From Streptantibioticus cattleyicolor NRRL 8057 = DSM 46488 (lineage in GTDB: Bacteria > Actinomycetota > Actinomycetes > Streptomycetales > Streptomycetaceae), in the NCBI RefSeq assembly GCF_000240165.1, contig NC_017586.1, forward strand, positions 3,224,001 through 3,288,000: 64,000 nt of DNA, read 5' to 3'. Below, one piece after another: positions 28,973 through 36,661 of the stretch (its first letter is position 1; every line of letters begins with the position of its first letter). A program made the translations under genes and the position numbers. The notes beneath the pieces are model-generated. The model had not been told where the DNA came from. It worked only from the letters and a program-made list of their open reading frames with translations, and searched no databases.

Positions 28973-29021
28973 GACGGCGAGGGGCCGCGGACGGATCTTC
29001 CGTCCGCGGCCCCTCGCCGTC
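28973..29021. terminator. Very strong bidirectional terminator
   Basis: The arms 28973-28994 and 29000-29021 are perfect complements over 22 bp with an ATCTT loop. The hairpin sits between the convergent pknB and sortase genes. Confidence 0.9.
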
Positions 29022-29031
29022 GCCGTACCGC

Positions 29032-29787
29032 TCAGCCCAGCTCGGGCGGCGGGGTGCGGTGGGCGTCCACCTTCTGGGTGCGCACCAGCTCGCCCCAGAC
29101 GATGTAGCGGTACTCGGAGGTGAAGACCGGTGTGCAGGTGGTCAGCGTGATGTAGCGGCCGGGGCGGCGGACGCCGGACTCCCTGGGCACCGGGTCCAGG
29201 ACGTGCACGTCGTACTTGGAGGTCTGGTCGAGGACGGCGAAGACCCGGTAGACGTACCAGGTGTCGCGGGTCTCGAAGACGACCGCGTCGCCCTTGCGCA
29301 CCTTGTCGATGTTGTGGAACTTGGCGCCGTGGCCGTCCCGGTGGGCGGCGGTGGTGAAGTTGCCCGTCCTGTCCCACGGCATCGCCGATGCGACCGGGTC
29401 GGTGTAGTAGCCGGCCACGCCCTGGTTGAGGACGTCGGTGGAGGTGCCCTTCTTCACCAGCACCTCGAAGTTCCGGCCCATCGCGGGGACGTGCAGGAAG
29501 CCGATGCCGTCGGCGGTGTCCAGGGCGCCCGGGCCGCTGGGGGCCGCCCACTGCCGGCGCACCGTGTCGCCCTCGCGCCGCGCCTGGCGGTCGGCCAGGA
29601 CGTTGGTCCACCACAGCGAGTAGGCGACGAAGAGGGCGAGGACCACGCCCAGGGTGATCATCAGTTCGCCGATGACCGAGAAGGCGGTGGCGACCGGGCC
29701 GCGGCCCCGTGCGCGGTGCGGCCCGGCCGCCGGGTGCGGGGCCGTCGCGTGGGTCCCGGTGTCGTCGTCGTGCTCGGTGGTCGTCAC
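29032..29787 (-). CDS. Class E sortase (first of three)
   Basis: The 251-residue type II membrane enzyme has a helix at about 35-58 (FSVIGELMITLGVVLALFVAY) and a sortase barrel with catalytic His149 (AAHRDGH), Cys218 in TLTTC and Arg227 in SEYRYIVWG. Class E sortases of high-GC Gram-positives recognise LAXTG rather than LPXTG. In Streptomyces they anchor chaplins and other aerial-hypha proteins. GTG start. It is closely followed upstream by a paralogue with the same motifs, which suggests duplication. Confidence 0.93.
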   Translation of the reverse strand: MTTTEHDDDTGTHATAPHPAAGPHRARGRGPVATAFSVIGELMITLGVVLALFVAYSLWWTNVLADRQARREGDTVRRQWAAPSGPGALDTADGIGFLHVPAMGRNFEVLVKKGTSTDVLNQGVAGYYTDPVASAMPWDRTGNFTTAAHRDGHGAKFHNIDKVRKGDAVVFETRDTWYVYRVFAVLDQTSKYDVHVLDPVPRESGVRRPGRYITLTTCTPVFTSEYRYIVWGELVRTQKVDAHRTPPPELG

Positions 29788-29825
29788 CGGTCACCCCCGT
29801 TTCCGTAGGTCTGCCGAGTTCCGGC

Positions 29826-31112
29826 TCATTGCACCAGCGCGTCCGGCTTGCCCTGGCTGCGCGGCCGGGCCTCGACCATCTTGCCCCAGACGATCATCCG
29901 GTAGGTGCTGGTGAACTCCGGGGTGCAGGTGGTCAGCGTGATGTAGCGGCCGGGCCTGGTGAACCCCGAGCCGGCCGGCACCGGTTTGATGACCCCGATG
30001 TTGGACGGCGAGGTCTGCGGCAGGAAGCTGGTGACCTCGTAGGTGTAGTACGTGGAGCTGGTCTCCACCACGACCTTGTCGCCGGGGACGAGCTTGTTGA
30101 TGTAACGGAAGGGCTCGCCGTGGGTGTTGCGGTGGCCGGCGAGCGCGAAGTTGCCGGACTTGTCCCACGGCATGGCGGTCTCCAGCGCGCCCGAGTAGTG
30201 GCCGACCATGCCCCGGTCCAGGACGCCGTGCTTGTCCACGCCCTCGGCGATCGGGGCCTTCACGTCGAGCTTGGGGATGTAGATGATGGCGAACCCCTGG
30301 CCGGGCGAGAAGGCGCCGGGGTCCCGCGCGTCACTCCTGCCGTGCTCGCCGGCCCATTCGTGCTGGAGGGTGCTGGCGGCGCCGTTGGCGGCCTCGTGGG
30401 CCAGCACGTTGGTCCACCACAGCTGGTAGGCGACGAAGAGCAGCATCAACGCGCCCAGGGTAATGAAGAGTTCACCGACCACGCGGCTGACCACCACGCC
30501 CAGCGGGTCCTTGGCGGCCCGGGCGGCGCGGCGGGCCTCCAGCCGGGAGGCGGGCGGCCGGTCCGGCGCCGGGGGGCCGGCGGCTCTTCGCGGGCGGGCG
30601 CGTCTGCCGCCCCGCTTGGCGGCCTTGCGCCGGGCCGCCCGGCCGCCGGTGACCGCCGCCTCCGTCACGACCGGCCCGGCGTCGACCACGGGCAGTTCGG
30701 CGGTGGCCGTGGGGGAGGACGGTATGCGGGGGGCGGGCGGACGCCCCGCGGGCGCGGGACGGGGGCGCGGGCGTGGCGCGGACGGCTGCGGGGGCGTGCC
30801 GGAGGGCACCCCGGGCGCCGGGCGCGAGCGGGGCGCGTACGGCTCGTACGCGGGCGCGGACACCTGCCGGGGCACGCCGGCGTACGGCGCGGCGGGCGCG
30901 CCGTAGGGCGTCGGGTACCCGGAGGCGGCGGGCGGGGGCGGTGCCGGCCGCTGCTCGGCGGGGGGACGGAACCAGGGCGAGCCGGCGCCGTCCGCGCCCG
31001 GCAGCGGGTCGTTGAGCGGATCGGCGAGCCGGTCCACCGCCGCGGCGAAGGCGGCGTCGTCCTGGTACGCGGGGCCGTCCCCCGCCGCGTGCTCCGGGCC
31101 TGCCCCGGTCAC
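29826..31112 (-). CDS. Class E sortase with long disordered N-terminal extension (second of three)
   Basis: The 428-residue protein has a Pro/Ala/Arg-rich cytoplasmic N-terminus of about 200 residues, then a membrane helix (VVGELFITLGALMLLFVAY) and a sortase domain with AGHRNTHG, TLTTC (Cys396) and Arg405. GTG 31112 overlaps the stop of the amidotransferase gene (GTGA). The long extension is unusual and may be a docking region. The catalytic domain closely resembles the first sortase, so the pair is likely a duplication. Their substrates are not encoded here. Confidence 0.92.
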   Translation of the reverse strand: MTGAGPEHAAGDGPAYQDDAAFAAAVDRLADPLNDPLPGADGAGSPWFRPPAEQRPAPPPPAASGYPTPYGAPAAPYAGVPRQVSAPAYEPYAPRSRPAPGVPSGTPPQPSAPRPRPRPAPAGRPPAPRIPSSPTATAELPVVDAGPVVTEAAVTGGRAARRKAAKRGGRRARPRRAAGPPAPDRPPASRLEARRAARAAKDPLGVVVSRVVGELFITLGALMLLFVAYQLWWTNVLAHEAANGAASTLQHEWAGEHGRSDARDPGAFSPGQGFAIIYIPKLDVKAPIAEGVDKHGVLDRGMVGHYSGALETAMPWDKSGNFALAGHRNTHGEPFRYINKLVPGDKVVVETSSTYYTYEVTSFLPQTSPSNIGVIKPVPAGSGFTRPGRYITLTTCTPEFTSTYRMIVWGKMVEARPRSQGKPDALVQ

Positions 31113-31747
31113 GCCCCGGCCTTGCCGACCACGGGCGCCAGCCCGGCCGACCGCTCGACGGCCCCGGGGTCCCCGCACACGGTCAGCCAGTTGGCGAGCA
31201 TGCGGTGGCCCCCCTCGGTGAGCACCGACTCGGGGTGGAACTGCACGCCCTCGACCGGGAGTTCGCGGTGGCGCAGCCCCATCACGATCCCGGAGTCGGT
31301 CCAGGCGGTGATCTCCAGCTCCGGCGCCACGGTGTCCCGTTCGACCGCCAGCGAGTGGTAGCGGGTCGCGGTGCAGGGCGAGGGGAGCCCGGCGAAGACG
31401 CCCGCGCCCTCGTGGGCGACCAGGGAGGTCTTGCCGTGCAGCAGCTCGGGCGCGCGGTCCACCACGGCGCCGTGGGCCACCGCGATGGACTGCAGGCCCA
31501 GGCAGACGCCGAACAGCGGGATCCCGCCGGCCGCGCAGTGCTTGACCATCTCCACGCAGACCCCGGCCTCCTCGGGGGTGCCCGGTCCGGGGGAGAGCAG
31601 TACGCCGTCGAAACCGTCCCCGGCGTGCTCCAGGGTCACCTCGTCGTTGCGCAGCACCTCGCACTCGGCGCCCAGTTGGTACAGGTACTGGACGAGGTTG
31701 TAGACGAAGCTGTCGTAGTTGTCGACGACCAGAATCCGTGCGTTCAT
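31109..31747 (-). CDS. PabA/TrpG-type glutamine amidotransferase
   Basis: The 212-residue class I glutamine amidotransferase has DNYDSFVYNLVQYL at the N-terminus, SPGPGTPEEAG, nucleophile Cys82 in GVCLGLQ, and the His-Glu dyad in QFHPES. It supplies ammonia to aminodeoxychorismate or anthranilate synthase (folate or tryptophan). The synthase subunit is not in the window. The gene sits inside a sortase operon. Its ATG overlaps the stop of the 57-aa gene and its stop overlaps the next sortase start. This conserved but unexplained location makes PabA versus TrpG undecidable from sequence alone. Confidence 0.9.
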   Translation of the reverse strand: MNARILVVDNYDSFVYNLVQYLYQLGAECEVLRNDEVTLEHAGDGFDGVLLSPGPGTPEEAGVCVEMVKHCAAGGIPLFGVCLGLQSIAVAHGAVVDRAPELLHGKTSLVAHEGAGVFAGLPSPCTATRYHSLAVERDTVAPELEITAWTDSGIVMGLRHRELPVEGVQFHPESVLTEGGHRMLANWLTVCGDPGAVERSAGLAPVVGKAGA

Positions 31748-31920
31748 CAGCCCGCGTTGCCTCCGCCGTTGACGGTCACGTCGTTGAAGGGGAGCAGTGG
31801 CTCCGCCCACGGGAAGACCCACTGGAAGAGGACGAAGACCACCAGCAGGACCAGTACGAGGGAGATGACCGCCTTCACCCACGCGTTGCCCGGCAGATGC
31901 CGCCAGATCCAGCCGTACAT
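31747..31920 (-). CDS. Small 57-aa membrane protein in the sortase operon
   Basis: A short gene starts MYGWIWRHLPGNAW and continues into one hydrophobic helix, VISLVLVLLVVFVLFQWVFPW (about 18-38), then an acidic/Gly extracytoplasmic tail ending in GGGNAG. It is preceded by AAGGAAGG on the minus strand, a very good ribosome site. Its TGA overlaps the amidotransferase ATG (TGATG). Codon usage is GC3-rich like its neighbours. Placement between sortase genes suggests a membrane partner of the sortase machinery (inference). Confidence 0.8.
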   Translation of the reverse strand: MYGWIWRHLPGNAWVKAVISLVLVLLVVFVLFQWVFPWAEPLLPFNDVTVNGGGNAG

Positions 31921-31978
31921 GCGGTGCCTTCCTTCCGATTCGGCACAAGAGTAAAGGGCGCGGGGACGTCGGCGCGGA

Positions 31979-32671
31979 TCAGCCGGGCAAAGCTGTGGGC
32001 ATCCCTTCGCCGACGGGCCGGGTGGCGTCCAGGTGTCCCCAGACGATCAGCCGGTGGCTGTGGCCCCATTCCGGGTCGCAGGTGGTCAGGGTGAGGTAGC
32101 GGCCGGGCGCGGAGTACGGGGTCGCCGAACGGTCCAGCGGGGCCGGCAACGGCTCGATCACCCCGGTGTCGTCCGGCAGGGTGAGGTAGGCGGGCTTGTC
32201 GATCACGTAGGTGTACCAGGTGACGCCGTCGGTGAGCAGGACCTCGTCGCCCGGGCGCAGTCGGGGCAGGTCCTTGAAGGGGTCGCCGTAGGTGCGGCGG
32301 TGGCCGGCCACCGCGAAGTTGCCGGTGGCGCCGAGCCGGGCGGTGCCCGCGTAGTGGCCGAGTCCGCGGCGCAGGGTGCCGGTGGCGGTGCCCTCCAGGA
32401 CGGGCTTGTGCCAGTCGGCGCCGAGCCGGGGGATGTACATGATGGCGAAGGGCCGGCCGTCCCGGTAGGCGGGGGCGGGGGTGGCGGCGGCCCGGGTGGC
32501 CGCCGGGGGCGCGGTGGCCCAGGTGTCCTGGAGCGCGGCGACCTCGTGGTCCATCGCCCGGTCGGCCCGCACCCCGGTCCACAGCAGCAGGTGGACGACG
32601 AGGAGCACGGTCAACGCCCCGGCGGTCAGGCACAGTTCGCTGAGCGTCCGCAGGATCAGCCGTCCGGTCAC
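31979..32671 (-). CDS. Class E sortase (third of three)
   Basis: The 230-residue sortase has a short N-terminus, a membrane helix (LTAGALTVLLVVHLLLWTGV), catalytic AGHRRTYG, TLTTC with Cys198 and Arg207 in SHRLIVWG. It is more diverged from the first two, with CDPEWGHSHR where they have CTPxFTSxYR. GTG start. It lies 58 bases upstream of the 57-aa membrane protein in the same direction. Confidence 0.92.
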   Translation of the reverse strand: MTGRLILRTLSELCLTAGALTVLLVVHLLLWTGVRADRAMDHEVAALQDTWATAPPAATRAAATPAPAYRDGRPFAIMYIPRLGADWHKPVLEGTATGTLRRGLGHYAGTARLGATGNFAVAGHRRTYGDPFKDLPRLRPGDEVLLTDGVTWYTYVIDKPAYLTLPDDTGVIEPLPAPLDRSATPYSAPGRYLTLTTCDPEWGHSHRLIVWGHLDATRPVGEGMPTALPG

Positions 32672-32711
32672 GCCGTCCCCTCCCGCCGCGGCGGCCCCGG
32701 GGCGGGCGCGG

Positions 32712-33476
32712 TCAGCCCAGGGGCTGTGCGTAGTGGAGATCCACTGTGCCGGAGTAGCCGGGAAGAGTCACGTGGTGGAGCGGGTCGACTTTCCAGCCGA
32801 GGCCGTAGGCGGTGACGTACTGCTTGTAGTTGGTGATCGACGGGTCCTGGTCGACCGCGTGGCGCAGCGCGTCCGGGTCGCCCACCGCGGTGATGGTGTA
32901 GGGCGGGGAGTAGACGCGGCCCTGGAGGATGAGCGTGTTGCCCACGCAGCGCACCGCGCTGGTGGAGATCAGCCGCTGGTCCATGACCTGGACGGCCCGC
33001 GCCCCGCCCCGCCACAGCGCGTTGACCACGGCTTGCAGGTCCTGCTGGTGGATGACGAGGTCGTTGGGCTGCGGCTGCGGCACGCCGGGGACGCGGGCGG
33101 TGGCGCCGGGTGGCGCGTCGTTGAGGGTGACCGCGAGGGCGTCGCCGGTGACCGGGCGGACGCCGGCGGCCTCGGCGAGGGCGTCGTCGCGGCGCCGCGG
33201 GCCGGAGCCCTCGCCGCTCTCGGCGTGGGCGAGGGCGTCGGCGCGGGTGCGCAGATCGGCCAGTTCCTCTTCCAACTGGGCGTTCTTGTGGCTTTTCGCG
33301 CGGATCAGGTCGGAGGTGCGCAGCAGGGATTCGTCGCTGCGGATGTTGGTGCCGTGCGCGGTGTCGTAGCTGGCCCAGAAGAGCAGCCCGGCGGCGGCGA
33401 AGACGGCGGCGGAGAGGACCTTGGGCAACGCGCCGCGGGCGGTGCGGCCCACGCTGCCACCGGCGGAATCGCTCAT
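32712..33476 (-). CDS. DUF881 family membrane protein
   Basis: The 254-residue protein has an N-terminal membrane helix (about 17-36), a coiled-coil stretch (SHKNAQLEEELADLRTRADAL) and a conserved extracytoplasmic DUF881 domain. That domain has LAVTLNDAP, NDLVIHQQDLQAVVNALW, GARAVQVMDQRLISTSAVRCVGNTL and PPYTITAVGD. DUF881 proteins occur in division and wall gene neighbourhoods of Gram-positives, and their molecular role is unclear. It heads the minus-strand sortase block, 136 bases from divergent crgA. Confidence 0.88.
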   Translation of the reverse strand: MSDSAGGSVGRTARGALPKVLSAAVFAAAGLLFWASYDTAHGTNIRSDESLLRTSDLIRAKSHKNAQLEEELADLRTRADALAHAESGEGSGPRRRDDALAEAAGVRPVTGDALAVTLNDAPPGATARVPGVPQPQPNDLVIHQQDLQAVVNALWRGGARAVQVMDQRLISTSAVRCVGNTLILQGRVYSPPYTITAVGDPDALRHAVDQDPSITNYKQYVTAYGLGWKVDPLHHVTLPGYSGTVDLHYAQPLG

Positions 33477-33612
33477 GGGATCCTTATCTCCTTCGCACCC
33501 GCGGAAGCACTACGCTAACGGACGCCCAGGGGCGTGATCCGTCCGCTCCCCGCCCGGCGACAACGATCAATCAGCCTGCGCGTCCCGCAGCGCATCGACA
33601 GGAGAGTCCCTC

Positions 33613-33867
33613 GTGCCGAAGTCACGGATCCGCAAGAAGGCCGACTTCACCCCGCCGCCGGAGAAGACCGCCACCTTCAAACTGCACAGCGGGCGCCGCT
33701 GGGTGGCCCCGCTGATGCTGGCGCTCTTCCTGATCGGCCTGGCGTGGATCGTCATCTTCTACGTCACCACCGGCAGCATGCCGATCGAGTCGTGGGGCAA
33801 CTGGAACATCGTGGTCGGCTTCGGCTTCATCGCCGCGGGGTTCGTGGTCTCCACCCAGTGGAAGTGA
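33613..33867 (+). CDS. crgA: CrgA, cell-division inhibitor/regulator
   Basis: The 84-residue protein has a basic N-terminus ([16 protein letters not shown]) and two membrane helices ([22 protein letters not shown] and [15 protein letters not shown]), the exact CrgA architecture. In Streptomyces CrgA coordinates sporulation septation and inhibits FtsZ-ring formation. In mycobacteria it links FtsZ with FtsQ, FtsI and CwsA. GTG 33613 with GACAGGAGAG upstream. A hairpin follows immediately after the stop. Confidence 0.95.
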   Translation: MPKSRIRKKADFTPPPEKTATFKLHSGRRWVAPLMLALFLIGLAWIVIFYVTTGSMPIESWGNWNIVVGFGFIAAGFVVSTQWK

Positions 33868-33889
33868 CCCGGCCGTCACGGGGGCCGGG
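33868..33889 (+). terminator. Short hairpin after crgA
   Basis: CCCGGCC (33868-33874) and GGCCGGG (33883-33889) form a 7-bp stem starting right at the crgA stop codon. Confidence 0.5.
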
Positions 33890-33932
33890 GCGGCGCGGTG
33901 ACCGGAACGCGGTCGTCAACATCGCGCCTCGC

Positions 33933-34050
33933 TTGTCCACAGAGTTATCCACAGGTGGGCCCGGCTGGGGAAAAGGTCGGAAGATCTGTGGATAACCCCT
34001 GTGCGGACAAGCACACGCCGTGCACAACGTTCCCCACGGTCTGTGGATAA
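33933..34050. other. Cluster of DnaA boxes outside oriC
   Basis: Within 118 bases lie TTGTCCACA (33933-33941), TTATCCACA (33945-33953), and on the other strand TTATCCACA at 33987-33995 and 34042-34050, plus TTGTCCGCA (34002-34010). The first two are 3 bases apart in the same orientation. The density equals that of oriC, but no gene for initiation is nearby. S. coelicolor has high-affinity DnaA-box clusters (for example D78) outside oriC that titrate DnaA. This is probably an equivalent. Confidence 0.75.
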
Positions 34051-34080
34051 GTATGAAGAACGGTGGCGTCGCTCGTCCGG

Positions 34081-34929
34081 TCAGTGGTTGATCCGGTACG
34101 TACCGACGACCACCAGCGCCACGATGACCACGGCCACCGCGACGCAGGTGCCCCACTGCACCAGCGCCCGCCGCTCCCGCGGCGCGTGCACCATCCCGAA
34201 GGCCACCACGGCCCCGGTGACCAGGCCGCCGATGTGGGCCCGCCAGTCGATGGTGCCCGTCTGCGCGAACGTGAAGAACAGGTTGAGCACGATGATGGCG
34301 ACGATCGGCCGGGAATCGTACCGCAGCCTGCGCATCAGCACGAACGTCGCGCCCAGCAGCCCGAAGACCGCCCCCGACGCGCCCAGCGAGCCGGCGTTCG
34401 GATTGGCCAGCAGGAACGACAGCGCGCTGCCGCCGAGCGCCGACAGCAGGTAGACGGCGAGGAAGCGGACCCGGCCGAGTGCCACCTCCAGGCCCGGGCC
34501 TATCCACCACAGCGACAGCATGTTGAACCCGATGTGCATCACGTTCTGATGCAGGAACGTCGCGGTCAGCAGCCGGTACCACTGGCCCTCGGCGACCCCG
34601 CTGGTCGGATCCACCGGGGGCCAGGCGCCGTAGAGGATCAGGTCCTGCACCAGCGAGTCGCCCACCGCCTGGACGGCGAGGAAGACGGCCACGTTGATGC
34701 CGATGAGGATCATGGTGATCAGCCGGGGGTTGGCCGCCACCGCCCCGCCGGTCATGGTGCGGGGCCGCTGCGCCTGCCGCTCCGGCCGCGCCTGGCCGAC
34801 GCACTCCGGGCACTGGAAGCCGACCGACGCGCTGACCATGCACTCCGGGCATATCGGCCGCTCGCAGCGCGAGCAGCGCACCCCGGTCTCGCGATCCTGG
34901 TGCCGGTAGCAGCAGACCGCCTGCTCCAT
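34081..34929 (-). CDS. Rhomboid-family intramembrane serine protease
   Basis: The 282-residue protein has an N-terminal B-box-like zinc finger (CCYRHQDRETGVRCSRCERPICPECM... CPEC), then a six-helix rhomboid core with HQNVMHIGFNMLSLWWIG, catalytic Ser in GASGAVFG and catalytic His in WRAHIGGLVTG. It cleaves membrane proteins within the bilayer, and its substrates are unknown. ATG 34929. Its stop lies 31 bases from the DnaA-box cluster. Confidence 0.93.
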   Translation of the reverse strand: MEQAVCCYRHQDRETGVRCSRCERPICPECMVSASVGFQCPECVGQARPERQAQRPRTMTGGAVAANPRLITMILIGINVAVFLAVQAVGDSLVQDLILYGAWPPVDPTSGVAEGQWYRLLTATFLHQNVMHIGFNMLSLWWIGPGLEVALGRVRFLAVYLLSALGGSALSFLLANPNAGSLGASGAVFGLLGATFVLMRRLRYDSRPIVAIIVLNLFFTFAQTGTIDWRAHIGGLVTGAVVAFGMVHAPRERRALVQWGTCVAVAVVIVALVVVGTYRINH

Positions 34930-34978
34930 GGTCCCTCTTCCTGTGCCTGGTCCGTGCGCCGCCGCTGGTGAACCAGGC

Positions 34979-35015
34979 GCGCCCCGCTGTCCTGAGGTAC
35001 GGACGAGCGGGGCGC
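34979..35015. terminator. Terminator after the cyclophilin gene
   Basis: GCGCCCCGCTGTCC (34979-34992) pairs with GGAC-G-AGCGGGGCGC (35001-35015), a 14-bp stem with one bulged G and an 8-base loop, downstream of the minus-strand cyclophilin gene. Confidence 0.7.
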
Positions 35016-35057
35016 CGAGTTCCCGTCGCGGGCCCTGGGCCGGTCGGACGGTGCGGG

Positions 35058-35585
35058 TCAGCCCTCGCGGCTGATGGTGACCGACTCGATGACCACGTCG
35101 TTGACCGGGCGGTCGCCGGGCTTGGTGTCCACGCTCGCGATCGCGTCCACCACGCGCTTGCCGGCATCGTCGGCGACCTCACCGAAGATGGTGTGCTTGC
35201 CGGTCAGCCAGCCGGTGGGGGCGACGGTGATGAAGAACTGCGAGCCGTTGGTGCCCGGGCCGGCGTTGGCCATGGCCAGCAGGTACGGCTTGGTGAAGGC
35301 CAGCTCCGGGTGGAACTCGTCGGCGAACTTGTAGCCCGGGCCACCGGTGCCGTTGCCCAGCGGGTCACCCCCCTGGATCATGAAGCCGGCGATCACCCGG
35401 TGGAAGACGGTGCCGTCGTACAGCCGGGCGTTGGTGGGCTGCCCGGTTTTCGGGTCGGTCCACTGCCGGGTGCCCTCGGCGAGCTCGACGAAGTTCTTCA
35501 CGGTCTTCGGAGCGTGGTCCGGCAGCAGCCGGACCTTGATGTCTCCGTGATTGGTCTTGAGGGTGGCGTAGAGCTGCTCGGCCAC
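35058..35585 (-). CDS. Cyclophilin-type peptidyl-prolyl cis-trans isomerase
   Basis: The 175-residue protein is a single cyclophilin domain: LKTNHGDIKVRLLPDHAPKTVKNFVELA, FHRVIAGFMIQGGDP (catalytic Arg), KPYLLAMANAGPGTNGSQFFIT and HTIFGEV. It has no signal peptide, so it is cytoplasmic. The GTG start at 35585 is supported by GGAAGG at good spacing. Longer readings lack a ribosome site. It assists folding around proline bonds. Confidence 0.94.
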   Translation of the reverse strand: MAEQLYATLKTNHGDIKVRLLPDHAPKTVKNFVELAEGTRQWTDPKTGQPTNARLYDGTVFHRVIAGFMIQGGDPLGNGTGGPGYKFADEFHPELAFTKPYLLAMANAGPGTNGSQFFITVAPTGWLTGKHTIFGEVADDAGKRVVDAIASVDTKPGDRPVNDVVIESVTISREG

Positions 35586-35886
35586 GACGTACCTTCCATA
35601 GACTTCACTGACGACGACAAATCCTCCCACGGGCCGTCGCCGGACACGTAGCCACGCCCGCGACGGACCCGGGGCCATTCGCACGGCGGACAGATCCGGC
35701 CGCCATCACGGCATTCCCGGCGCCACGGCGGTTCCGCACCGTAATCTCCCGGGTACCCGCCCCGGGAGACAGCAGGCACTGCACCCCGGTTGCCTCGCGC
35801 ACGCCGTCCGGCGGGCGGGCAGGCAGCATGATCTCTATTCGGGTGGAAAGGCGACATGTCGTACGCCACCGAGGAGGAGGTTCCCC
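35586..35886. promoter_or_regulatory. Divergent cyclophilin/DUF5324 intergenic region
   Basis: No gene is seen. A 9-bp perfect hairpin TCTCCCGGG-N7-CCCGGGAGA lies at 35745-35769. An AT-rich patch (CATGATCTCTATTCGGG, about 35828-35844) may be the -10 region of the DUF5324 gene. Confidence 0.4.
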
Positions 35887-36639
35887 GTGACCCGCGCAGA
35901 AAACGTGCGCCACGCAGCCGCTACGACGAAGGAGAATGTGCGGCACGCGGCGGAGTTGGTGGCGCCGTACGCCGGTACGGCCAAGGACACGGCGGCACAC
36001 TACGCCGATGAGGCCCGTCGGCGGATCGCCCCCAAGGTGTCCTCCGCCGCCGATCAGGCCCGCACCGCGGCCCTGGCGCAGTACGGCTGCCATGTCGTGC
36101 CCCGGATCGCCCAGGCCCGGCACGCGGTGCCGCCCAAGCTGGCCGCCTCGGTGGACGCGGCGGCCAAGCGCACCCGGGAGACCGCGCGCCAGGCCGCCGA
36201 CTACACCGCCCCCCGGGTCGGCCAGGCGGTGGAGGCCGCCCGCTCGGCCGCCGAACCGGTACGTGAGGAGGCGCTGGCCCGCGGCGCGGCGGCGCTGGCC
36301 GCGCTGCGCGGTCAGGTCCCCGCCGCCGAGCTGGACAAGCTGCTGCGCCGCGGACGGCGCCGGGCGCGGACGGGACGGGCCGTCAAGTGCGTGCTGTGCG
36401 CCGGGCTCGTGGCCGGCGCCGGGGTGGCGGCCTGGCGCTGGTGGCGGCGGCAGACCAACCCCGAGTGGCTGGTCGAGGCGCCCTCCCCGACCGAGGTCGT
36501 CAGCACCGACTCGCACGACGCGGCCGGCTCCGCCCGTCCTCCGCTGACCGCCGTGGACGGCTCGGGGGACTCGCTGGACCCGGAGGTCCGCGCCAAGCAG
36601 GCCGAGGCGGACGAGGAGAAGCCGGAGGACGAGTTCTGA
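35887..36639 (+). CDS. DUF5324-type helical protein with one membrane helix
   Basis: The 250-residue protein is Ala/Arg-rich and helical, with apolipoprotein-like amphipathic repeats (NVRHAAATTKENVRHAAELVAPYAGTAKD, then similar blocks to residue 150). A membrane helix at about 166-186 (CVLCAGLVAGAGVAAWRWW) and an acidic tail (DPEVRAKQAEADEEKPEDEF) follow. It matches the layout of DUF5324 proteins of Streptomyces, whose function is unknown. GTG 35887 follows GAGGAGG. It converges on the SARP gene with a 22-base gap. Confidence 0.75.
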   Translation: MTRAENVRHAAATTKENVRHAAELVAPYAGTAKDTAAHYADEARRRIAPKVSSAADQARTAALAQYGCHVVPRIAQARHAVPPKLAASVDAAAKRTRETARQAADYTAPRVGQAVEAARSAAEPVREEALARGAAALAALRGQVPAAELDKLLRRGRRRARTGRAVKCVLCAGLVAGAGVAAWRWWRRQTNPEWLVEAPSPTEVVSTDSHDAAGSARPPLTAVDGSGDSLDPEVRAKQAEADEEKPEDEF

Positions 36640-36661
36640 CGTCCTGAGCCGGGCCGCGCCC

